Source: an uncultured Clostridia bacterium
GTDB lineage: Bacteria > Bacillota > Clostridia > TANB77 > CAG-508
Direction: 5' to 3'
NCBI GenBank assembly: GCA_949482135.1
Contig: CASYFC010000006.1
Coordinates: forward strand, 1 to 64,000
DNA length: 64,000 bases
In this document: positions 43,463 through 52,734 of the stretch, in pieces
Layout: each line of letters begins with the position of its first letter
Numbering within the stretch: position 1 is the stretch's first letter
Program-made: the position numbers and the translations under genes
The notes under the pieces: generated by a model
The model's database searches: none
What the model was told of the DNA's origin: nothing
What the model saw: only the letters and a program-made list of their open reading frames with translations

Positions 43463-44794
43463 ATGAAAATACAATTATCAGAACATTTTACATATAAAAA
43501 ATTAATAAAATTTACAATACCAACTATTATAATGATGATATTTACATCAATTTATGGAATAGTAGATGGCATATTTGTATCAAATTGTGTTGGTTCAGAA
43601 CCTTTTGCAGCATTAAATCTAATTTATCCAGCATTAATGGTTTTAGGAACGGTTGGTTTTATGATAGGCACAGGAGGAAGTGCTTTAGTGTCTAAGACTA
43701 TTGGAGAAGGAGATAAAAATAAAGCAAACCGCTACTTTTCTATGCTTATATATTTGCTAATAATAGTAGCAAGTATACTTACGCTTTTAGGTATTATATT
43801 TATAAAACCAATATCAAAACTTTTAAGAGCAGATGAAACTATGCTTTCAGATTGTATAACATATGGAAGAACTTTAATGATTTTTTTAGTTCCATTTGCT
43901 TTGCAAAATTCTTTTCAAAGTTTTTTAATTGTAGCAGAAAAACCAACTTTTGGATTAGTAGTTTCTATAGCGGCTGGTGTTACTAATATGATATTAGATT
44001 TTCTTTTGGTATATGTTTTAAAAATGGGATTATTTGGAGCAGCACTTGCAACTGGAATAAGCCAAATTGTTGGAGCAATTATTCCATTAATTTATTTTAT
44101 AAGAAATAATGATAATACATTAAAATTATCAAAAGCAAAATTTGATTTTAAAGCTATTTTTCAAACTTGTGCAAATGGTTCATCAGAAATGCTAACAAAT
44201 TTATCTATGTCACTTGTTACTATATTATATAATATGCAACTTATGAAGTATGCAGGATCTGACGGAGTTGTAGCCTATGGTATTATAATGTATGTAAGTT
44301 TTATATTTGTAGGAACATATTTAGGATATTCAATTGGTACAGCCCCTATTATAGGATATCATTATGGAGCTGGAAATGAAAAAGAGCTAAAATGTTTATT
44401 AAGGAAAAGCTTAATATTAATTGGAATAACCGCTATTGTTTTGACTGGATTTGCTGAAATTTTATCAGAACTACTAGCATCAATATTTGTTAGTTATGAT
44501 ATAGAATTATTGAAAATGACAACAATGGCAATACGATTATTTTCTATATCTTTTATGATTAGTGGATTTAATATTTTTGCTTCATCATTTTTTACTGCTT
44601 TAAATAATGGATTTGTTTCAGCAACGATATCTTTTTTAAGAACATTGGTGTTTCAAGTTGCTGCGATAATTATATTACCATTACTTTGGGGGTTAAATGG
44701 AATTTGGTTTGCAGTTGTAATTGCTGAAATTTTAGCATTAATTGTAAGTGCAATATTCTTGATTTGTAATAGAAAAAAATATAAATATGCTTAA
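43463..44794 (+). CDS. MATE-family efflux transporter
   Basis: A 443-aa membrane protein with twelve predicted helices in two related halves. MIFTSIYGIVDGIFVSNCVG at the start and the YHYGAGNEKELK loop between halves are typical. MATE proteins export drugs or metabolites using a Na+ or H+ gradient; substrate unknown. It follows the cytidylate-kinase-like gene closely, and a bidirectional terminator separates it from the converging DHH gene. Confidence 0.9.
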   Translation: MKIQLSEHFTYKKLIKFTIPTIIMMIFTSIYGIVDGIFVSNCVGSEPFAALNLIYPALMVLGTVGFMIGTGGSALVSKTIGEGDKNKANRYFSMLIYLLIIVASILTLLGIIFIKPISKLLRADETMLSDCITYGRTLMIFLVPFALQNSFQSFLIVAEKPTFGLVVSIAAGVTNMILDFLLVYVLKMGLFGAALATGISQIVGAIIPLIYFIRNNDNTLKLSKAKFDFKAIFQTCANGSSEMLTNLSMSLVTILYNMQLMKYAGSDGVVAYGIIMYVSFIFVGTYLGYSIGTAPIIGYHYGAGNEKELKCLLRKSLILIGITAIVLTGFAEILSELLASIFVSYDIELLKMTTMAIRLFSISFMISGFNIFASSFFTALNNGFVSATISFLRTLVFQVAAIIILPLLWGLNGIWFAVVIAEILALIVSAIFLICNRKKYKYA

Positions 44795-44801
44795 AAACGC
44801 C

Positions 44802-44831
44802 AAAAGGAGACCTTTGAAATGGTCTCCTTTT
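44802..44831. terminator. Bidirectional terminator
   Basis: Stem AAAAGGAGACC / GGTCTCCTTTT with loop TTTGAAAT, T-run on both strands; between the MATE gene and the converging DHH gene. Confidence 0.8.
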
Positions 44832-44846
44832 TATCTTTTGTTTATA

Positions 44847-45815
44847 TTAATTATTTTGAATTTTTGAAATTACAGTTTCAAAAATGTTTTTTAAATCTCC
44901 CACTGCTGTGAATCCAGCAGAATAGCTGTGCCCACCGCCTTTAATAAACGTGCCTTCTGATATAAGATTAGTGCAAATCACATTTAAATCAACACTAGAA
45001 TCTAACGCACGCATAGAACCTTTCCACTGTTTTTTATCATTCATTATTGCAAAAATCAGAAATTCATAATTTACAGATTTTTGAAGTTCAGCAATAATAG
45101 ACTTATGATTTACAGTATTCAAGTTTCTTTCAGAAATGAGCAAATCATCTTGTGTTAAATAAGTACAAAAGATAGAACCTGAGAAAAATCCTCTTTCTTT
45201 AACAATTGTTGCAAGTTCAATAGTGCGTTTGCTTGGAGAAGTAAGCTTGTGTACGATAAAGTTTACATCAACTCCAAAACTTCTCAAGCTGTCAATAATT
45301 TCTTTACCTTTGTTGTTTGTATTTAACATCAAGTTATTGGTGTCAGAAATTAAACCAGTTGCAATACATGTAAGAAAATTCTTATCTTTACACTCAAAAG
45401 ATTCATATATAATGCAAGTACAAGAAGGTGATGTGTTGTCAATAATGCTGTAATTAAAAGGAATTGTAGTTTCATCATGATGATCAAAACAAATTATACA
45501 ATTTGAACGTTTTAAAATATCAGAACCCTCAAGCAAATGCATACAGGCAACATCAACAATAATTACCACATCATATTTTTCCTTTGAAGGAAGGGCTTTG
45601 ATATACTCAATTCCTGGAATAAATGAGAAGTCATCCAGAAATTCTGGGATAATAACATCAATGTTATTTTTGTTTTTTCCGATACTAGTAAGATGCCAAA
45701 ATACAGCTAAACTACTGGAAATTGCATCTCCATCCGGCCGTTTGTGTGTAATGATTGCAAATGTTTGTGCAGTAGAAAATATTTTGGATAAGTTTTCAGT
45801 TGAAATAGTATCCAT
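44847..45815 (-). CDS. DHH/DHHA1 phosphoesterase, NrnA-like (foreign-style)
   Basis: A 322-aa protein of the bifunctional oligoribonuclease/PAP phosphatase type. HKRPDGDAISS carries the first metal ligands, VIIVDVACM the next, CFDHHDET the DHH motif and SDTNNLML the last Asp; the C-terminal DHHA1 domain ends in GGGHSYSAGFTA. It should degrade nano-RNA or related short nucleic acids. AAAGGAGGT fits the ATG at 45815; an in-frame ATG farther upstream has no ribosome site. Foreign-style codons, including CGG in HKRPDGD. Confidence 0.85.
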   Translation of the reverse strand: MDTISTENLSKIFSTAQTFAIITHKRPDGDAISSSLAVFWHLTSIGKNKNNIDVIIPEFLDDFSFIPGIEYIKALPSKEKYDVVIIVDVACMHLLEGSDILKRSNCIICFDHHDETTIPFNYSIIDNTSPSCTCIIYESFECKDKNFLTCIATGLISDTNNLMLNTNNKGKEIIDSLRSFGVDVNFIVHKLTSPSKRTIELATIVKERGFFSGSIFCTYLTQDDLLISERNLNTVNHKSIIAELQKSVNYEFLIFAIMNDKKQWKGSMRALDSSVDLNVICTNLISEGTFIKGGGHSYSAGFTAVGDLKNIFETVISKIQNN

Positions 45816-45847
45816 ATAAAGTACCTCCTTTAAGATTTTCGGGTAAC

Positions 45848-45876
45848 ATAATAACACGAAAATTCAAAAAAGTAAA
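45848..45876 (-). promoter_or_regulatory. Promoter of the NrnA-like gene
   Basis: Minus strand: TTTACT, 17-nt spacer ending TTTCGTGT, TATTAT. A palindromic element abuts its -35 box. Confidence 0.55.
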
Positions 45877-45877
45877 G

Positions 45878-45906
45878 TGAAATTTAGGGACGCTCTAAAA
45901 ATTTCA
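45878..45906. repeat. 29-nt palindromic element, copy 9
   Basis: TGAAATTTA, core GGGACGCTCT, AAAAATTTCA. Nearly identical to copy 5 and placed directly upstream of a foreign-style gene's promoter. Confidence 0.75.
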
Positions 45907-45991
45907 TTAAGAAAATTTTAAGAAAAAATTTTTTATCCAAATGTTATAATTATATTGAAAAAGCAAAATATAATTATAGGAGATGAAGAAA

Positions 45992-46495
45992 ATGAAGTCA
46001 AAAAAGTTAACAAGTGCTTTACTTGGAATTTATGTGATAATTATAAGCTGGATTATAGTATTTAAAATGCAGTTTAGTATTGATACTCTACCATACATCA
46101 GGTCAATTAATTTAATTCCTTTTGGAGAATCTGTAATTATAAATGGAAAAATATATTTTGATGAAATAATAAACAATTTAATTGTATTTATTCCAGTTGG
46201 ATTGTATATAGAAATGATATGGAAAGATAAAAAATTATTACAAAAAATTATTCCAGTATTATCTTTAACTTTAATTTATGAAAGCTTGCAGTATGTATTT
46301 CATGTAGGAGCAACTGATATAACAGACATTATTATGAATACTTTGGGCGGAGTTACAGGAATTTTAATAATTAATTGCTTATATAAAATGTTTAAAAATA
46401 ATGAAAAAGTAAACAAAATTTTAAATATTTTAGCAACCATTTGCACTATAGGACTAATTGGTTTAATAATAATTTTGATAGTTGCAAATCTTTAA
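45992..46495 (+). CDS. VanZ-family membrane protein
   Basis: A 167-aa protein with four or five membrane helices and the VanZ landmarks NLIPFGES, NNLIVFIPVGLYIEM and DITDIIMNTLGGVTGI. VanZ itself gives low-level teicoplanin resistance, but most family members are uncharacterised. AGGAG is 9 nt before ATG 45992; an ATG nine nt upstream touches the ribosome site. A second VanZ-type gene follows 12 nt later. Confidence 0.85.
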   Translation: MKSKKLTSALLGIYVIIISWIIVFKMQFSIDTLPYIRSINLIPFGESVIINGKIYFDEIINNLIVFIPVGLYIEMIWKDKKLLQKIIPVLSLTLIYESLQYVFHVGATDITDIIMNTLGGVTGILIINCLYKMFKNNEKVNKILNILATICTIGLIGLIIILIVANL

Positions 46496-46507
46496 GGAGG
46501 AATATTA

Positions 46508-47056
46508 TTGATTTTAAATTTAATAATTTTTACTATTATTTATATATGCATATTTTTTATTTTTTTAAAGAATAAAGAAAAATCACAAATTTTAAAAATA
46601 TCAATGATGTATTTTTACTTAAGTGCTGTGCTTTGTGTAACAATATTTCCGATTGATTTTACATTAGATTTAAAATGGAAATATCATAGCTCTATTAATG
46701 TAACCTATATTCATTTAAAACCATTTAATGATTTAATTATGGGATATAGAGGAGCTACAAAACAAATAATTTTGAATATAATAATGACAATTCCCTTTGG
46801 ATTTTTATGTTGTACTTTAAAAAAGAATAGTAATATTATAGGAATTACACTAAAAACATTTCTATTAAGTTTTACAATAGAATTTATTCAATTAATTATG
46901 ACAATATTTTTATTACATCATAGAAGTTGTGATGTAACAGATTTAATTACTAATGTAATTGGAGGACTATTAGGTTTTATATTGTATAAATTATTTAGAA
47001 GAATTTTTTGTAAGAAAGGAATTATTGTATTATGGACGAAAAAGAAAAGATGTTAG
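46508..47056 (+). CDS. VanZ-family membrane protein, second copy
   Basis: A 182-aa VanZ-like protein starting at a TTG preceded by AAGGAGG. Landmarks: HLKPFNDLIMG, KQIILNIIMTIPFGFL and CDVTDLITNVIGGLLGF. It is only distantly similar to the preceding VanZ gene, so the pair is an old duplication or two recruits. Its last 25 nt overlap the acetyltransferase gene in another frame, implying translational coupling of the three. Confidence 0.82.
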   Translation: MILNLIIFTIIYICIFFIFLKNKEKSQILKISMMYFYLSAVLCVTIFPIDFTLDLKWKYHSSINVTYIHLKPFNDLIMGYRGATKQIILNIIMTIPFGFLCCTLKKNSNIIGITLKTFLLSFTIEFIQLIMTIFLLHHRSCDVTDLITNVIGGLLGFILYKLFRRIFCKKGIIVLWTKKKRC

Positions 47057-47586
47057 CAGGAGAAATATATGATGCAAATTATGATGAACAATTAATGAAA
47101 GAAAGACTTTTGGCAAAAGATAAATGCTTTGAGTACAATAATATAAAACCTTCTCAAATAGAAGAAAGAAAAGAATTAATGAAAAAAATTTTAGGAAAAA
47201 CAGAAAAAAACTTTTTAATTGAGCAACCTTTTATTTGTGATTATGGATACAATATAAAAATTGGAGAAAATTTTTATTCAAATCATAACTTAGTTATATT
47301 AGATGCTAATAAAGTTGAGTTTGGAGATAATGTGTTTATAGCTCCTAATTGCGGATTTTATACAGCAGGACACCCTTTAGATTATGAAACAAGGAATAAG
47401 GGATTAGAATATGCAAAACCAATAAAAGTTGGAAATAATGTATGGATTGGTGGAAATGTAGTTGTTCTTCCAGGAGTTACAATAGGAGATAATGTTGTAA
47501 TTGGAGCAGGAAGTGTTGTAACAAAAGATATTCCATCAAATTCGGTTGCTGTTGGAAATCCTTGCAGAGTTATTAAAAAAATATGA
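47032..47586 (+). CDS. Maltose/galactoside O-acetyltransferase-like (LbH) protein
   Basis: A 184-aa hexapeptide-repeat acetyltransferase of the maa/lacA group: MDEKEKMLAGEIYDANYDEQL is the N-terminal maltose-acetyltransferase helix pair, NCGFYTAGHPLD contains the catalytic His, and left-handed beta-helix turns such as GDNVVIGAGSVVTKDIPSNSV follow. It transfers acetyl from acetyl-CoA to sugars, possibly for detoxification or envelope modification. It overlaps the second VanZ gene. Its stop codon lies in a palindromic element. Confidence 0.88.
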   Translation: MDEKEKMLAGEIYDANYDEQLMKERLLAKDKCFEYNNIKPSQIEERKELMKKILGKTEKNFLIEQPFICDYGYNIKIGENFYSNHNLVILDANKVEFGDNVFIAPNCGFYTAGHPLDYETRNKGLEYAKPIKVGNNVWIGGNVVVLPGVTIGDNVVIGAGSVVTKDIPSNSVAVGNPCRVIKKI

Positions 47587-47612
47587 AACTTTTCGAGTGT
47601 CCCTAAATTTCA
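47584..47612. repeat. 29-nt palindromic element, copy 10
   Basis: TGAAACTTTT, core CGAGTGTCCC, TAAATTTCA. It begins with the stop codon of the acetyltransferase and shares its right arm with copy 11. Confidence 0.7.
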
Positions 47613-47632
47613 GGGACGCTCGAAAAGTTTTA
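47604..47632. repeat. 29-nt palindromic element, copy 11 (inverted, overlapping copy 10)
   Basis: TAAATTTCA, core GGGACGCTCG, AAAAGTTTTA. Copies 10 and 11 point in opposite directions and overlap by nine bases, so together they form a long hairpin with stem AAACTTTTCGAGTGTCCCT against its near-perfect complement. Confidence 0.7.
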
Positions 47633-47690
47633 CTTGTGTTTTTGTATAAAATGTTATATAATATTACCCAATATAAAAAAGGAGCGAATA

Positions 47691-48497
47691 ATGGATAAAA
47701 TAATTGGGTTTATTGGAAGTGGAAATATGGCAAATGCAATTGTTGGTGGAATTATAAATGCAAATTTAGTTCCATCTATTAATGTTGTGTGTTCAGACCA
47801 CTCAATGGCTAAACTAGAAGATTTTCATAACCGCTATGGAATCACTATAGCAACTAGTAATTCAGAAGTTGCCAATAAATCAGATATTTTAATTTTATCT
47901 GTAAAACCACAATTTTATCCAGAAGTAATAAATGAAATAAAAGATCAAGTTAAAGAAAATACTATTATTGTTAGTATTGCTGCTGGTCAAAAAATTGAAA
48001 CTATAAATAAACTATTTAGAAAAGAAGTTAAAATAGTTCGTGCAATGCCGAATACACCTGCTTTAGTAGCAGAAGGTATGACGGCTTTAAGCCCATGCCC
48101 CATGGTGCTACCCGAAGAACTAGATTTGATTTGTAATATTTTTAATAGTTTTGGAAAATGTGAAGTAGTATCTGAAAAGTTAATGGATGTTGTAACAGGC
48201 TTAAGCGGATCATCTCCAGCATTTATTTTCATGATAATAGAAGCAATGGCAGATGGGGCAGTGCTTGAAGGTATGCCAAGAGATAAAGCATATAAATTTG
48301 CTGCGCAAACTGTTTTAGGATCTGCAAAAATGGTATTAGAAACAGGGAAACATCCAGCACATCTTAAAGATATGGTATGTTCACCAGGAGGAACAACAAT
48401 TGAGGGTGTATCTGTTTTAGAAGAAAAAGGTTTAAGGGCAAGTATGATAAAAGCAGTGCAAGCAGCAACTAAAAAGTCAAAAGACTTATCAAAATAA
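47691..48497 (+). CDS. proC: Pyrroline-5-carboxylate reductase
   Basis: Last step of proline synthesis, NAD(P)H-dependent reduction of pyrroline-5-carboxylate. The 268-aa protein has the Rossmann start IGFIGSGNMANAIVGG, ILSVKPQ, VRAMPNTPALV and the C-terminal signature block DMVCSPGGTTIEGVSVLEEKGLR (given here in pieces DMVCSPGGTTIEG and VSVLEEKG). AAGGAG precedes ATG 47691; an upstream in-frame ATG lacks one. A terminator-like hairpin separates it from proB, so proC and proBA may be transcribed at different levels. Confidence 0.93.
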   Translation: MDKIIGFIGSGNMANAIVGGIINANLVPSINVVCSDHSMAKLEDFHNRYGITIATSNSEVANKSDILILSVKPQFYPEVINEIKDQVKENTIIVSIAAGQKIETINKLFRKEVKIVRAMPNTPALVAEGMTALSPCPMVLPEELDLICNIFNSFGKCEVVSEKLMDVVTGLSGSSPAFIFMIIEAMADGAVLEGMPRDKAYKFAAQTVLGSAKMVLETGKHPAHLKDMVCSPGGTTIEGVSVLEEKGLRASMIKAVQAATKKSKDLSK

Positions 48498-48514
48498 AAA
48501 ATATAAATCAAACT

Positions 48515-48549
48515 AGGGAATTGGGTTAAAATACTCAATTCCCTTTTTT
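48515..48549 (+). terminator. Hairpin between proC and proB
   Basis: Stem AGGGAATTG / CAATTCCCT with a 12-nt loop, then six T. It would end or attenuate transcription before proBA. Confidence 0.65.
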
Positions 48550-48567
48550 ATATATAGGAGGATATAA

Positions 48568-49422
48568 ATGGAAAATTATTGGAAAAGAATAAAAGACAAA
48601 AAAAGGATTGTTATAAAAGTTGGTTCGTCAACTTTAACTTATAAAGAAACAGGAAACTTAAATTATTCAAAATTAGAAAAATTAGTTAGAGCAATTAGCG
48701 ATTTAAAAAATAGTGGAAAAGAAGTAATATTAGTATCTTCTGGAGCAGTGGCTATTGGAAGAGAAACTTTGAAAATAGGAAGACGTCCTAAAACTATGGC
48801 AGAAAAGCAAGCATGTGCAGCAATTGGACAAGGAAAGTTGATTATGAATTACTACAAATTATTTGCAGAATATGGACTAGTAGCATCACAAGTATTAATG
48901 ACTAGATATAGTTTAGATCATGAAAAATCGTATGAAAATTTGAAAAATACTTTCCAAGAGTTGTTAAAATACAGTTCAATTCCAATTGTAAATGAAAATG
49001 ATGCAATAGCAACAGATGAAATTGAATTTGGTGAAAATGATACATTATCATCAATTGTTACGTCAATTACGGAAGCTGATTTACTAATTTTATTAACAGA
49101 TACAGAAGGCTTATATACAGATGATCCATTTTTGAATAAGGATGCAAAATTAATTGATATTGTAACATCAGAAATAAATGATATTCATAAAGTGGCAAAG
49201 AAATCTAGTGATAGTGATGTTGGAACTGGTGGAATGTATACAAAAGTTTTAGCGGCAAATATAATAAATCCATTAGGAATTGATATGATAATTTGCAGTG
49301 GTAAAAATCCCAATATTTTAAATAGAATTATGACAGGTGAAAAAGAAGGAACATTGTTTGTTGGAAAGAGCTCAGAAGAATGTGATATTAGAAATTATTT
49401 GATTTCAAAAATTGAAAAATAA
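48568..49422 (+). CDS. proB: Glutamate 5-kinase
   Basis: First step of proline synthesis, phosphorylation of glutamate. The 284-aa amino-acid-kinase-fold enzyme has [39 protein letters not shown] and GTGGMYTKV. It lacks the C-terminal PUA domain of the ~370-aa E. coli type; PUA-less ProB occurs in other Firmicutes. AGGAGG precedes the ATG. It is followed 19 nt later by proA, whose product consumes the unstable glutamyl phosphate. Confidence 0.92.
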   Translation: MENYWKRIKDKKRIVIKVGSSTLTYKETGNLNYSKLEKLVRAISDLKNSGKEVILVSSGAVAIGRETLKIGRRPKTMAEKQACAAIGQGKLIMNYYKLFAEYGLVASQVLMTRYSLDHEKSYENLKNTFQELLKYSSIPIVNENDAIATDEIEFGENDTLSSIVTSITEADLLILLTDTEGLYTDDPFLNKDAKLIDIVTSEINDIHKVAKKSSDSDVGTGGMYTKVLAANIINPLGIDMIICSGKNPNILNRIMTGEKEGTLFVGKSSEECDIRNYLISKIEK

Positions 49423-49441
49423 AATTATAAGGAGTGGTAAA

Positions 49442-50686
49442 ATGGAAAATTTAGAAGAAATAGGAAAAATAGTAAAAGAGAGTGCTCGAAAATTAAATAA
49501 TATGAGAAGTGAAGAAAAGAATATTATTTTAAGAAAAGTTGCAGAACAAATTATAGAAAATCAGCAAGATATATTAGATGCTAATAAAATAGATGTTGAA
49601 AATGCTATTAAAAATAATATGAAAGATAGTTTAATAGATAGATTAAAACTAGATGAAAAAAGAATTTTAGATATGTCAGAAGGATTAATAAAAATTACAG
49701 ATTTAGAAGATCCAATAGGAGAGATTTTAGAAGGAAAAAAAATGAAAAATGGATTAGAAATATTAAAAAAGAGAGTTCCTTTAGGAGTTATTGCTATTAT
49801 TTATGAATCAAGACCAAATGTAACATTAGATGCATTTGGATTATGCTTTAAGACGGGAAATGCTGTTATTTTAAGAGGAGGAAAAGATGCAATAAATACA
49901 AACATTTCTATTGCTAGAATAATTAGAAATGTTTTAAAAGTATCAAAAATATCAGAGGATTGTGTATATTTAATAGAAGATACAAGTAGAGAAAAAAGTC
50001 AAGAACTTATGAGATTAAATAAATATGTAGATGTTCTAATACCTAGAGGCGGAAGTGGACTTATAAAGACAGTAATTGAAAATAGTACAATTCCAGTAAT
50101 TGAAACAGGTACAGGAAATTGTCATATATATGTAGATAAATTCGCAGATTTTGAAATGGCTATTTCAATTATTGAAAATGCAAAAACACAAAGAACAGGA
50201 GTATGTAATGCCTGTGAATCATTAGTTATTCATAAAGACATAGCAAAAGAATTTATTCCCTTATTAACTCAAAAGTTATCAAGTAAAAATGTAGAAATTA
50301 GAGGAGATGAAGAAGCCTGTAAAATTTCTAGTGATATAGTAAAAGTAACAGAAGAAGATTGGGGAAAAGAATATTTAGATTTAATTATATCTGTAAAAAT
50401 TGTAAGTAATATTGATGAAGCAATTGAACATATTAATAAATATAGTACAAAACATTCTGAAAGTATTATTACTGGTAACTATGAAAATGCACATAAATTT
50501 TTAAATGAAATTGATAGTAGTTGTGTATATGTAAATGCATCAACAAGATTCACAGATGGAGGAGAATTTGGATTTGGTGCTGAAATTGGAATTAGTACTC
50601 AAAAATTGCATGCTAGAGGTCCAATGGGGCTTAAGGAACTTACAACAACGAAATATGTAATATATGGAAATGGACAAATTAGATAA
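49442..50686 (+). CDS. proA: Glutamate-5-semialdehyde dehydrogenase (gamma-glutamyl phosphate reductase)
   Basis: A 414-aa ALDH-superfamily enzyme reducing glutamyl 5-phosphate to the semialdehyde with [22 protein letters not shown] and [11 protein letters not shown] are cofactor regions; the catalytic Cys lies in [31 protein letters not shown] and GPMGLKEL close the C terminus. AAGGAGTGG precedes ATG 49442, chosen over an ATG 30 nt upstream inside proB. It completes proCBA. Confidence 0.93.
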   Translation: MENLEEIGKIVKESARKLNNMRSEEKNIILRKVAEQIIENQQDILDANKIDVENAIKNNMKDSLIDRLKLDEKRILDMSEGLIKITDLEDPIGEILEGKKMKNGLEILKKRVPLGVIAIIYESRPNVTLDAFGLCFKTGNAVILRGGKDAINTNISIARIIRNVLKVSKISEDCVYLIEDTSREKSQELMRLNKYVDVLIPRGGSGLIKTVIENSTIPVIETGTGNCHIYVDKFADFEMAISIIENAKTQRTGVCNACESLVIHKDIAKEFIPLLTQKLSSKNVEIRGDEEACKISSDIVKVTEEDWGKEYLDLIISVKIVSNIDEAIEHINKYSTKHSESIITGNYENAHKFLNEIDSSCVYVNASTRFTDGGEFGFGAEIGISTQKLHARGPMGLKELTTTKYVIYGNGQIR

Positions 50687-50695
50687 AATTTTCTA

Positions 50696-50750
50696 TTGAC
50701 AAATAAAATACAAAATAGTATTATTGTATTATGCAAGTAATACAATAATA
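50696..50750 (+). promoter_or_regulatory. Promoter and operator of the GntR-ABC operon
   Basis: TTGACA (50696-50701), 17-nt spacer, TATTAT (50719-50724). A perfect inverted repeat, TATTATTGTATTA (50719-50731) and TAATACAATAATA (50738-50750) with a TGCAAG spacer, begins at the -10 box. The first gene is a YtrA-type GntR repressor, so autorepression is strongly suggested. Confidence 0.8.
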
Positions 50751-50765
50751 GAAAGGAAGAAAACT

Positions 50766-51131
50766 GTGGATTATATTTTTGATAATGAAAGACCAATTTA
50801 CATACAACTTGTTGAAACTCTAAGAATTGAGATTGTTTCTGAAAAACTAAAACAAGGAGAAAGATTACCTTCAGTAAGAGAGCTAGCACTTATTGCAAGA
50901 GTTAATCCTAATACAATGCAAAAAGCATTAGTAGAACTTGAAAAAGAAGGATTAGTTTATACAGAAAGAACAAATGGAAAATTTGTAACAACTAATAAAG
51001 AATTAATCGAAAAAGTAAAAAAAGAATTGGCAAAGGAAAAAATGATTAATTTTTTGAATGATATGAAAAATATAGGCATAACTCAAGAAGAAACAGTAAA
51101 GTACTTGCAGGAGTTAGGAGGAAATAAATAA
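50766..51131 (+). CDS. GntR-family repressor, YtrA subfamily
   Basis: A 121-aa regulator beginning at GTG 50766 (AAAGGAAG ribosome site): winged HTH with ERPIYIQLVETLRIEIVS and GERLPSVRELALIARVNPNT, then a short helical dimerisation tail of the YtrA type. Such repressors control a following ABC transporter and are often released by cell-wall-active antibiotics. The stop overlaps the ATPase start, and the operator covers its own promoter. An ATG 42 nt upstream lies within that promoter and cannot be the start. Confidence 0.88.
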   Translation: MDYIFDNERPIYIQLVETLRIEIVSEKLKQGERLPSVRELALIARVNPNTMQKALVELEKEGLVYTERTNGKFVTTNKELIEKVKKELAKEKMINFLNDMKNIGITQEETVKYLQELGGNK

Positions 51132-51826
51132 TGGAATTACTAAACACTAAACATCTATGTAAAGAATTTGATAAAAAGCAAATTTTAAAAGATATTAATT
51201 TAAGTATTCCCAGAGGAAAAATAATTGGACTTTTAGGAAAAAATGGTGCTGGAAAAAGTACATTTATTAAATTAATAAATGATTTATTAACACCTACAAG
51301 TGGAGAAATTTTAATAAACGGTCAAAAGCCAGGTGTAGATTCAAAAGAAATTATAGCTTATTTACCAGAAAGAACATATTTAGATAAAGATATGACAATA
51401 AAACAAGCCATAAAATATTTTGAAGAGTTTTATTCAAATTTTGATTCAAAAAAAGCAATAAAATTATTAAAAGATTTAAATTTAGATATTAATGTAAAAA
51501 TTTCTAAAATGTCAAAAGGTATGCAAGAAAAATTACAATTAATTCTTGTAATGAGTAGAAAAGCTGAATTATATATATTGGATGAACCGCTTGGAGGAGT
51601 TGACCCTGCAACAAGAGATTATATATTAGATACAATACTTTCTAATTTTAATGAAGGTGCAAGTGTTATAATATCAACACATTTAATATCAGATATTGAG
51701 AGAATTTTAGATGAAGTAATTTTTATGAATGATGGTGAAATTGTTTTAACCTCGTCAGCTGATGAACTAAGAAACAGTGAGAAATCATCTATAGATGATA
51801 TTTTTAGGAGGTATTTTAAATGCTAG
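51131..51826 (+). CDS. ABC transporter ATP-binding protein (YtrB-like)
   Basis: A 231-aa ATPase: Walker A GLLGKNGAGKST, Q-loop AYLPERTYLD, signature MSKGM in place of the canonical LSGGQ-type, Walker B LYILDEPLGGVD, switch ISTHLISD. The degenerate signature and ARDYILDTI region match antibiotic-responsive Ytr-type ATPases. It works with the permease at 51820, whose start overlaps its stop by 7 nt. Confidence 0.9.
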   Translation: MELLNTKHLCKEFDKKQILKDINLSIPRGKIIGLLGKNGAGKSTFIKLINDLLTPTSGEILINGQKPGVDSKEIIAYLPERTYLDKDMTIKQAIKYFEEFYSNFDSKKAIKLLKDLNLDINVKISKMSKGMQEKLQLILVMSRKAELYILDEPLGGVDPATRDYILDTILSNFNEGASVIISTHLISDIERILDEVIFMNDGEIVLTSSADELRNSEKSSIDDIFRRYFKC

Positions 51827-52611
51827 GAAAATTATTAAAATATGATTTAAAATGGGTATATAAAGTAGTTGTAGTATTTTATATTTTGGCTATATTTTTT
51901 TCAATACTAGGAAGACTTTTAAATAACATAGAAAATTCAGTGGTATTTTTTGCAATAACACAATTTACTTTTGGATGTGCTGTTGCTATGATGGCAAATT
52001 GTTTAATAAATTGTATAATGAGACTTTGGGTAAGATTTCATAGAAATTTATATAAAGATGAATCATATCTTACACATACAATTCCAGTAGAAAAGAAAAC
52101 TATATTTTTATCAAAGGTACTTACTGCTGCTATATGCGTATTTACCACTGCTACCATTATAATAATTTGCTTATTTATATGTTATTATTCAAAAGAAAAT
52201 ATGCAAGTTCTTAAAAGTATGTTAGAGCTTGCTGCTTCAACATATGATACCACTGTTATAAATTTACTATTATTAATGGTTATAGTATTCTTTTTAGAAG
52301 TTATGTTTATGATTTTAATAGGATATGTAGGTATGATATTAGGTCATAAATCAAATAAAAATAAAATGGTAAAAACAATTTTAATTGGAATAGGATTATA
52401 TATGTTAACACAAGTTGTAACTTTAGCTATAATTTTTATATTTGGTTTATTTAATCAGAAAGTTATGAATTTAATAAATACAACAGACATAGTAAATATT
52501 GAAGCGATAAAATTAGTAATGACAGGAGGAATAGCAATATATGTTATATATATTGCATTCTACTATTGGATAGGAAAAAAAGCTTTTCAAAAAGGTGTAA
52601 ATGTAGAATAG
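51820..52611 (+). CDS. ABC transporter permease partner of the YtrB-like ATPase
   Basis: A 263-aa membrane protein with six helices (about 18-38, 48-75, 105-125, 150-175, 187-210, 232-250). No specific transport motif is evident; it is assigned as ABC-2-like permease from its helices and its place directly behind the ATPase, with overlapping ends and shared GntR control. RBS AGGAGG. The substrate is unknown; antibiotic or cell-wall stress roles are likely by analogy to ytr operons. Confidence 0.78.
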   Translation: MLGKLLKYDLKWVYKVVVVFYILAIFFSILGRLLNNIENSVVFFAITQFTFGCAVAMMANCLINCIMRLWVRFHRNLYKDESYLTHTIPVEKKTIFLSKVLTAAICVFTTATIIIICLFICYYSKENMQVLKSMLELAASTYDTTVINLLLLMVIVFFLEVMFMILIGYVGMILGHKSNKNKMVKTILIGIGLYMLTQVVTLAIIFIFGLFNQKVMNLINTTDIVNIEAIKLVMTGGIAIYVIYIAFYYWIGKKAFQKGVNVE

Positions 52612-52734
52612 ATAATTATATAGGATAGTTAGTTTTAGTGAAATTAAATGCTAGATAAAAATTAGATTTATTTTCATTATTGCCAACTATCTTTTTTAAT
52701 GATATTATGAAGTCAAAAGAAAGGATGGGAATAT

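Noticed and set aside
52612-52734. Possible structured leader or terminator between the ABC permease and the flavin reductase-rubredoxin gene
   Set aside because: Only a 7-bp complement (GATAGTT/AACTATC) with a loop of about 50 nt is visible; not enough to call an element.
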